Assembly: GCF_914484835.1 (NCBI RefSeq)
Contig: NZ_CAJZAR010000068.1
Span: forward strand, 248,001 to 312,000
Direction: 5' to 3'
DNA length: 64,000 bases
Source of the DNA: Paraburkholderia tropica
GTDB taxonomy: Bacteria > Pseudomonadota > Gammaproteobacteria > Burkholderiales > Burkholderiaceae
Both the position numbers and the translations under genes were made by a program. The notes under the pieces were generated by a model that did not search any database, was not told the origin of the DNA, and was given only the letters and a program-made list of their open reading frames with translations. Below, piece after piece: positions 58,600 to 64,000 of this stretch; positions within the stretch are counted from its first letter, which is position 1; every line of letters begins with the position of its first letter.

Positions 58600-59850
58600 T
58601 CAGTGCGCATGCAGTGCGCGAAACATCAGGCTGGCGCAACTGCCGCCAAACCCGAACGAAACCGACATCGCCGTCTCGATACGCGCGTCGCGCGTTTCGC
58701 GCACGAGCGGCAGCGTGGCGGCGAGCGCATCGAGTTCGTCGATACCCACGGCGCCCGCGATCCGGCGATCGCGCATCATCAGCAAGGTGTAGATCGCTTC
58801 GTGTGCGCCGCACGCGCCGAGCGGATGGCCGCTGAGCGCTTTCGTCGACGAAAACGCCGGGACGTCCGCGCCGAACACGTCGCGCAGCGCGAGCAGTTCC
58901 TCGACGTCGCCCGAGAGCGTGGAAGGCGCATGCGTGTTGATGTAGTCGGGGCGGCACGCCGCCTCGGCGAGCGCGGCGCGCATCGCGCGCGCGATGCCGC
59001 CCGCCTGCGGCGCGACCATCTGCGCGCCGTCCGTGCAATGGCCGAAGCCCGTCACTTCCGCGTGGATGCGCGCGCCGCGCGAGCGCGCGTGAGCGAGCGA
59101 TTCAAGCACCAGCACGCCCGCGCCCGAGCCGATCACGAAGCCGTCGCGACGCGTGTCGTAAGGCCGCGACGCGCGCTCCGGCGTGTCGTTGAAACCGCGC
59201 GAGAGCGCGCCCATGGCGTCGAACAGCAGCGTCATGTTGTCGTGCAGCGCTTCGCTGCCGCCCGCGAGCACGAGGTCCTGACGACCGGTCTGGATCAGCT
59301 GCATCGCCTGGCCGATCGCGAGCGCCGACGTCGTGCACGCCGACGACGGCGAGTACGTCACGCCTTCCATGCCGAACACGTGCGCGAGATTCGCCGATGC
59401 CGTGCTGCTCATCGCCTGCGGCACCGTATAGGGCGGCACGCGGTCCACGCCGCGTGCGCTCGCGCACGCCATCGCCGCGTCGTAAGCCGACATCGTGCCG
59501 ACGCCCGAGCCCACCACCGCGCCCACGCGCGGCTGGCGCAGCGCGGCCTCGTCGAGTCCCGCGTCGGCGATGGCGCTGCGCGCCGCATGACACGCGAAGC
59601 GCGCCGTGTCGCCCATGAAGCGCTCGGCCTTGCGCGCGAACGGCCTCTCGTCGTCCACCGATGCGACCGCCGCCACCTGGCTCGCGAAGCCGCGCTCGCG
59701 CCACGCCGCCACGCGCGTGATGCCGCCGCGTCCGTCGCGCAGGCGCGCGGCCACGCCGTCGAGCGTGTTGCCGAGGCACGAGACGATGCCCATGCCCGTC
59801 ACGACCACGCGTTGCAATCCGTTCGACGTTAAGGATTCCTGCATGCTCAC
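58600..59850 (-). CDS. Beta-ketoacyl-ACP synthase, FabB-like (APE-type cluster)
   Basis: A ketosynthase of up to 416 aa with Cys172 (SPSSACTTSALAIG), His307 (NTHAPSTLSGD) and His342 (KALSGHPLGACGAHEA), a complete Cys-His-His triad. The spacing and GDVEELLALRDVFG resemble FabB more than FabF. It would condense malonyl-ACP with a growing acyl chain. A GTG at 59850 overlaps the upstream ketosynthase stop (GTGA); the ATG at 59844 is an alternative start. It is the third ketosynthase in the operon. Confidence 0.9.
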   Translation of the reverse strand: MSMQESLTSNGLQRVVVTGMGIVSCLGNTLDGVAARLRDGRGGITRVAAWRERGFASQVAAVASVDDERPFARKAERFMGDTARFACHAARSAIADAGLDEAALRQPRVGAVVGSGVGTMSAYDAAMACASARGVDRVPPYTVPQAMSSTASANLAHVFGMEGVTYSPSSACTTSALAIGQAMQLIQTGRQDLVLAGGSEALHDNMTLLFDAMGALSRGFNDTPERASRPYDTRRDGFVIGSGAGVLVLESLAHARSRGARIHAEVTGFGHCTDGAQMVAPQAGGIARAMRAALAEAACRPDYINTHAPSTLSGDVEELLALRDVFGADVPAFSSTKALSGHPLGACGAHEAIYTLLMMRDRRIAGAVGIDELDALAATLPLVRETRDARIETAMSVSFGFGGSCASLMFRALHAH

Positions 59851-61073
59851 CGGACGCGCTTGAAGATCAACGACGTGTTCACGCCGCCGAACGCGAAGTT
59901 ATTGCTCATCACGTAGTCGGCGTCGATCTCGCGCGGCGCGCCCATGATGTAGTCGAGCGGCGCGCAGGCCGGATCGACCTCGTGCAGATTCAGCGTCGGC
60001 GCGTAGCGATTGCGCTTCATCATTTCGATCGTCCACCACGCTTCGATCGCGCCGCACGCGCCGAGCGTATGGCCGATATAGCTCTTGAGCGAACTGATCG
60101 GCATGCGCGCGCCGAAGGTTTCCGCCGTGGCGTGGCTTTCGGCGATATCGCCGCGATCGGTCGAGGTGCCGTGCGCGTTCACGTAGGCAATCGCTTCGGG
60201 CGCGAGTTGCGCGTCGGCGAGCGCCTGGCGCATCGCGACCGCCATCGTCGCCGCCGTGGGCTGCGTGATATGCGCGCCATCGGAGTTGCAGCCGAAGCCC
60301 ACGACTTCCGCGTGAATGCGCGCGCCGCGCGCCAGCGCGTGCTCGTACTCTTCGAGCACGAGCGTGGCCGCGCCCTCGCCCACCACGAGCCCGTCGCGCG
60401 CGGCGTCGAACGGACGCGGCGTGGATTGCGGATCATCGTTGCGCGTGCTGGTGGCGTAGAGCATGTCGAACACGGCCACGCCCGGCCCCGAGAGTTCTTC
60501 CGCGCCGCCCGCGAGCATCAGCGCCTGCTTGCCGCTCGCGATCATTTCATACGCGTAGCCGATGGCCTGGCTGCCCGAAGCGCACGCGCACGACGTCGGC
60601 ACGATGCGGCCCTTCAGGTCCCAGAAGAGGCTCACGTTCACCGCCGTCGTGTGCGGCATCATCTGCACGTAGCTGTTCGACGTGACGTCGCTCATCGAGC
60701 CGGTTTCGAGCATCTTGCCGAACGCGCGCACGGGTTCCACCGAGCCCGCCGACGATCCGTACGCCACGCCCATGCGGCCGTCCTTGATCGACGCATCGTC
60801 GAGCAGGCCCGCGTCCGCGAGCGCGTACTCGCTCGCGCGCACCGCGTAGAGCGAGACCGGCCCCATCGAGCGCGTCTTCTTGCGCGGATAGTAGTCGGGC
60901 GTCTCGAACTTCGGCAGCGGTGACGCGAGGCGCGTATGCAGCGCCTCGATGTAATCCCAGTCGTGCACGCGCCGCACCGCATTCGCGCCGCGTTCGAGCG
61001 CGGCCTCCACCTGCTCCCAACGGTCGCCGAGCGCGGTCACGCCGCCCATGCCCGTCACCACGACGCGCTTCAT
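59847..61073 (-). CDS. apeR: Beta-ketoacyl-ACP synthase, FabF-like (ApeR position)
   Basis: A 408-aa ketosynthase with Cys164 (TSCACASGSQAIG), His301 (NAHGTSTDRGD) and His335 (SYIGHTLGACGAIEA), so catalytically complete. The opening KRVVVTGMGGVTALG and closing YVMSNNFAFGGVNTSLIF are canonical FabF. Its ATG shares one base with the stop of the ketoreductase gene (61073), so the genes are coupled. The order exporter-KS-DH-KR-KS matches apeM-apeO-P-Q-R of E. coli-type APE clusters; the symbol is assigned by order and similarity, not by test. Confidence 0.9.
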   Translation of the reverse strand: MKRVVVTGMGGVTALGDRWEQVEAALERGANAVRRVHDWDYIEALHTRLASPLPKFETPDYYPRKKTRSMGPVSLYAVRASEYALADAGLLDDASIKDGRMGVAYGSSAGSVEPVRAFGKMLETGSMSDVTSNSYVQMMPHTTAVNVSLFWDLKGRIVPTSCACASGSQAIGYAYEMIASGKQALMLAGGAEELSGPGVAVFDMLYATSTRNDDPQSTPRPFDAARDGLVVGEGAATLVLEEYEHALARGARIHAEVVGFGCNSDGAHITQPTAATMAVAMRQALADAQLAPEAIAYVNAHGTSTDRGDIAESHATAETFGARMPISSLKSYIGHTLGACGAIEAWWTIEMMKRNRYAPTLNLHEVDPACAPLDYIMGAPREIDADYVMSNNFAFGGVNTSLIFKRVR

Positions 61074-61822
61074 CAGACCATGCCTCCGTTGACGCCGATG
61101 ACCTGGCGCGTCACATAGGACGCCGCATCCGACATGAGGAAGCCGACCACCGAAGCGACTTCGGCGGGCTGGCCCACGCGGTTCATCGGCACGGCCTTGA
61201 GCGCGTGATCGAGCGGCACTTCGTCGAGCATGCCCGTATCGACGAGACCCGGCGCGACGCTGTTGACCGTGATGTTGCGCGTGGCGAGTTCGACCGCGAG
61301 CGCCTTGGTCGCGCCGATCAGGCCCGCCTTCGCGGCGCTGTAGTTCACCTGGCCGCGATTGCCCGTGACGCCCGACACCGACGCCACCGTGACGATGCGC
61401 CCGCCCTTGCGCGCGCGCACCATCGGCATGACGAGCGGATGCACGACGTTGTAGAAGGCGTCGAGGCCGGTTTCGAGCACGATGTCCCAGTCTTCGTCGG
61501 TCAGTGCGGGGAAGGCCGCGTCGCGCGTCACGCCCGCGCAGCAGACGATGCCGTAGTACGCGCCGTGCGCGGTCACGTCGGCTTCGAGCGCCGCGCGGCA
61601 GGCGGCGCGGTCGCGCACGTCGAATTGCAGCACGCCGGCCGAGCCGCCTTGCGCGGCGATGCCCGCCGTGACGGCTTGCGCTTCCTTCAGGCCCGTGCGG
61701 CAATGCACGGTGACGGCGAAGCCGTCGGCGGCCAGTTGATAGGCGATCGCGCGGCCAATGCCGCGGCTCGCGCCGGTCACGAGTACGCGCCGGTTCGGGG
61801 TCTGGCTCGGAGTCGGGCTCAT
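61073..61822 (-). CDS. apeQ: 3-ketoacyl-ACP reductase (FabG-like, ApeQ type)
   Basis: A 249-aa short-chain dehydrogenase: cofactor motif RVLVTGASRGIGRAIAYQL (TGxxxGxG), CCAGVTRDAAFPALTDEDW (NAG-like strand with Cys before AG), catalytic Ser in VASVSGVTGN, Tyr and Lys in VNYSAAKAGLIGAT, and VNSVAPGLVDTGML. It reduces the beta-keto group in each elongation step of the polyene chain, using NADPH. Start ATG at 61822 overlaps the dehydratase stop by 4 bp (ATGA). The open frame extends upstream but only as a shadow of the dehydratase gene. Confidence 0.92.
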   Translation of the reverse strand: MSPTPSQTPNRRVLVTGASRGIGRAIAYQLAADGFAVTVHCRTGLKEAQAVTAGIAAQGGSAGVLQFDVRDRAACRAALEADVTAHGAYYGIVCCAGVTRDAAFPALTDEDWDIVLETGLDAFYNVVHPLVMPMVRARKGGRIVTVASVSGVTGNRGQVNYSAAKAGLIGATKALAVELATRNITVNSVAPGLVDTGMLDEVPLDHALKAVPMNRVGQPAEVASVVGFLMSDAASYVTRQVIGVNGGMV

Positions 61823-62310
61823 GCTCGGGAGTTTTCCTCGATGAAAGTCTGAAAATCGTGCGGCTGATACACCTTGACCGTGGCCTCGGCGCACAGCACG
61901 CCTTCCTGTTCGATGGTGCAGCCGTAGGCGCCGTGGCCTTCGTCGCTGCGCAGCAGTTCGTTCACGCTCACGCGCAGCGACGCACCGGCCGCGAAGGTGT
62001 CGCGCAGCGCCGTGAAGCGGCGCGTGCCAAGCAGCACGCCAGGGCGCGCCGCCTTGCCCGCGCGCATCGACAGCAGGCCCACGTGGGCGGCAATGGCCTG
62101 CGCCATCAGTTCGATGCCGATCCATGCGGGCATCGCGCCCTGCGCGTCGGCGTACCACGCATCGGCGCGCACGCTGGCTTCGGCGCTCAGCGATTCGTCG
62201 CTGCACGCGCACACCGCGTCGAGCAGCAGCATCGTGCCGCGATGCGGGATGATCGATTCGATCGGCGGGAACGCTTCGGCGCCCGATGCGGAATTCAAGG
62301 CGACGGTCAT
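61819..62310 (-). CDS. apeP: 3-hydroxyacyl-ACP dehydratase, hotdog fold (ApeP type)
   Basis: A 163-aa hotdog protein with catalytic His23 in SIIPHRGTMLLLDAV and Glu67 in AWIGIELMAQAIAAHVG, the His/Glu pair known for ApeP and FabA/Z-like enzymes. It removes water from the 3-hydroxyacyl-ACP to give the conjugated double bonds of aryl polyenes. Its ATG overlaps the preceding ketosynthase stop (62307-62310) and its stop overlaps the ketoreductase ATG, fixing it in the same translational chain. Confidence 0.9.
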   Translation of the reverse strand: MTVALNSASGAEAFPPIESIIPHRGTMLLLDAVCACSDESLSAEASVRADAWYADAQGAMPAWIGIELMAQAIAAHVGLLSMRAGKAARPGVLLGTRRFTALRDTFAAGASLRVSVNELLRSDEGHGAYGCTIEQEGVLCAEATVKVYQPHDFQTFIEENSRA

Positions 62311-63536
62311 CGTGCGAACACCAGCGAAGCGTTGCTGCCGCCGAACGCGAACGAATTGCTCATGACGTACTGGCTCCCCGTCCCCGCGCCGCGCGGCAGA
62401 TAACGCTCCGACTCGACGAAATCAAGCGGCGGCAGTGACGCGTCGGCCTGACCGTCCCAGAGATGACGCGGCAGCGCGACGTCGTCGCGCGCGAGCGTCA
62501 GCCATGCGAGGCCCGCTTCGGTCGCGCCCGCCGCGCCGAGCGTGTGGCCCGTGAGCGGCTTGGTGCCGCTCGCGGCCACGCCGTCGGGGAACACGCGCGC
62601 CATCAGCTGCGCTTCCATCTGATCGTTCTTGATCGTCGCGGTGGCGTGCAGGTTGACGTAGCCGATCGCGCCCGCGCCGATGCCCGCGTCCGCGAGCGCC
62701 GCGCGCAACGCGATCTCGCCGCCCGCGCCCTGCGGATCGGGCGCGGAGATGTGATGCGCGTCGCTCGACTCGCCCGCGCCCGCGAAGCGCACCGGGCCTT
62801 CCTCGCGGCTCATCAGAAAGACCGCTGCGCCTTCGCCGATATTGATGCCGCGCCGGTTCGCGCTCATCGGATTGGTGCGCGCGGCGCTCGTCGATTCGAG
62901 CGACGCGAAGCCTTGCAGCGTGAGTTCGCAGAGCGTGTCGACGCCGCCGACCACCACCGCATCGCACAGCCGCGCACGCAACAGGCGGCGCGCCGCAACG
63001 AACGCTTTCGCGCTCGACGTGCAGGCCGTCGAAATCGTGAACGCGGGGCCGCCGAGGCCGAGCGCGGCCGCTGCGAACGGGGCCGCGGTGCCGATTTCCA
63101 TCTGGCGATAGTCGAAAGGCGTCACGGCGGGTGCATCGCTGTCCGCATCGCTGCCTGCCTGCGCGAACGTCGCTTCCACCGCGCCGATGCCCGATGTACT
63201 CGTGCCCAGCACCACGCCGATGCGGCCCGCGCCGAAGCGCTCGCACGCGGCGTCGACGGCGGGCTGGATCTGCGCCAGCGCCGCGAGCAGCAGGCGGTTG
63301 TTGCGGCAGTCGTAGCTGGCGAGCGCGGCGGGCGGCGCAAAGCCGGGCTGCGCGAGCGGCGCGAGCACGCGGCCCGCGAACGCCTCGCCGATGCGCGTGC
63401 GGATCGTCCCCATGCCGGGCGCTTCTGCGCGTGCGAGTGCGGCGGCGATGGCGCTCACGTCGTCGCCGAGCGCGTTGACCATGCCGAGCGCGTGCAGATA
63501 AACCGGTCGGGCAGATTGAGAGGCGGGCCGCGCCAT
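62307..63536 (-). CDS. apeO: Beta-ketoacyl-ACP synthase (ApeO type)
   Basis: A 409-aa ketosynthase with Cys172 (FTISTACTSSAKAFV), His297 (VNLHATATIKND) and His331 (KPLTGHTLGAAGATEA). YLHALGMVNALGDDVSAI at the start and YVMSNSFAFGGSNASLVFAR at the end are typical of ApeO-like proteins. In characterised APE systems ApeO works with a second ketosynthase-like subunit (ApeC) as a heterodimer; ApeC is not in this window. The ATG shares one base with the stop of the exporter gene. Likely role: main chain-elongating synthase. Confidence 0.9.
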   Translation of the reverse strand: MARPASQSARPVYLHALGMVNALGDDVSAIAAALARAEAPGMGTIRTRIGEAFAGRVLAPLAQPGFAPPAALASYDCRNNRLLLAALAQIQPAVDAACERFGAGRIGVVLGTSTSGIGAVEATFAQAGSDADSDAPAVTPFDYRQMEIGTAAPFAAAALGLGGPAFTISTACTSSAKAFVAARRLLRARLCDAVVVGGVDTLCELTLQGFASLESTSAARTNPMSANRRGINIGEGAAVFLMSREEGPVRFAGAGESSDAHHISAPDPQGAGGEIALRAALADAGIGAGAIGYVNLHATATIKNDQMEAQLMARVFPDGVAASGTKPLTGHTLGAAGATEAGLAWLTLARDDVALPRHLWDGQADASLPPLDFVESERYLPRGAGTGSQYVMSNSFAFGGSNASLVFAR

Positions 63537-64000
63537 CAGTTCGTTCTCCGTGAATTCGAGGGCATGCCGACCGGCGCGAACAGGACCGACACCATGATGC
63601 CGAGCGACAGCGTCGCGCCGAAGCTCTTGAGCGCGGGCATCGAGGTCATCGCGAGCAGGCCGAACGAGAGCAGCGTCGTGGTCGCCGAGAGCAGCACGCC
63701 GGTCCAGACCGCGCCGGTATCGGCGTTCGCGCGCATCGCGCCTTCGCGCAGGAACACCGCGTAGTTCGCGCCCACGCCGAGCACGAGCATCAGCGCCAGC
63801 AGGTTGAATAGATTGATGCGCACGTGCGCGTAGCCGAACACGGCCAGCGTCACGCCGATCGCGAGCCACACGGGCAGCGCGACCGCGAACGCCGCGCGCC
63901 AGCCGTAACGCAGCGTCAGCAGCGCGAACACCAGCACGAGCGCGCCTGCGAGCCAGAGCGCGCCGTCCTCGCGATAGACGCCGAACAGATGCGAGACGCT
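63536..64000 (-). CDS. MMPL/RND-like exporter, C-terminal part (runs off the right edge)
   Basis: The last 154 codons of a larger gene are in the window; the frame is open to the edge. Hydrophobic helices (LWLAGALVLVFALLTLRYG, AFAVALPVWLAIGVTLAVF, INLFNLLALMLVLGVGANYAVFL, VLLSATTTLLSFGLLAMTSM, LSLGIMVSVLFAPVG) match the C-terminal membrane domain of MMPL-family exporters found in APE clusters, thought to move the lipid-linked polyene to the outer membrane. LGVGANYAVFLREG is the conserved functional segment of helix 10. The gene is coupled to apeO by a one-base overlap. Confidence 0.88.
   Translation of the reverse strand, partial: SVSHLFGVYREDGALWLAGALVLVFALLTLRYGWRAAFAVALPVWLAIGVTLAVFGYAHVRINLFNLLALMLVLGVGANYAVFLREGAMRANADTGAVWTGVLLSATTTLLSFGLLAMTSMPALKSFGATLSLGIMVSVLFAPVGMPSNSRRTN

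Overview
This window is GC-rich chromosomal DNA from a betaproteobacterium, most probably Burkholderia sensu lato (Burkholderia, Paraburkholderia or Caballeronia). The inference rests on an FlhD-like N-terminus at the left edge, a DUF4148 protein, a Burkholderia-type porin, an ornibactin-type (Orb) siderophore transport set, many LysR, AraC and GntR regulators, and an aryl polyene (APE) cluster at the right edge. No rRNA, tRNA, CRISPR array, insertion sequence or integrase was seen. All family assignments come from reading translations and motifs; no database search was run.

Layout. 1-1.9 kb: the start of flhD (leaving the window), a PhzF-family protein lacking the usual catalytic Glu, and a GNAT acetyltransferase. 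1.9-11.9 kb: a siderophore transport locus with an AraC regulator, TonB-dependent receptor, Fhu/Fec-type ATPase, binding protein and double permease, a PvdE/SyrD-type exporter and a phosphopantetheinyl-transferase-like protein that has lost its metal ligands; no NRPS gene is present. 11.9-14.6 kb: an old yellow enzyme and a SnoaL-like protein divergent from a LysR regulator. 14.9-20.3 kb: two related small secreted proteins, an RHH protein, a DJ-1/PfpI protein, and a gtr-like operon (GT2, GtrA flippase, GT39) typical of O-antigen or lipid-linked sugar modification. 20.6-27.3 kb: a sugar ABC transporter, an intracellular GH51 arabinofuranosidase and a FadR-type regulator, read as an arabino-oligosaccharide uptake and cleavage operon.

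27.3-38.5 kb: a mosaic of small regulators, secreted proteins, MFS pumps, GNATs and a hydrolase. It includes a 54/55-bp direct repeat around one gene and an XRE-like gene with two matching palindromic operators.

38.2-55.1 kb is the most intriguing region. An operon (DUF1185 amino-acid-synthesis protein, alpha/beta hydrolase, flavin reductase with a degenerate Nudix-like tail, luciferase-type flavin monooxygenase, aldehyde dehydrogenase, NCS1 permease) has the parts of a Rut-like oxidative pathway for a nitrogenous substrate. A second copy of the fused reductase lies 12 kb away beside a FadR-type regulator. A shared operator-like motif, TATGG-N4-CCATA, sits in front of the operon, the second reductase and the regulator, so one regulator probably controls a split regulon. 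Between the two halves lie a secreted-protein/DUF2145 pair, a porin and a polyamine-type ABC transporter operon with its own FadR-type regulator.

55.4-64 kb: part of an APE-type pigment cluster containing a halogenase-like flavoprotein (WxWxIP motif), a methyltransferase, two related exported proteins, three ketosynthases, a ketoreductase, a hotdog dehydratase and the C-terminal end of an MMPL exporter. The core genes overlap by 1-4 bases, so they form one translationally coupled operon that continues past the right edge.
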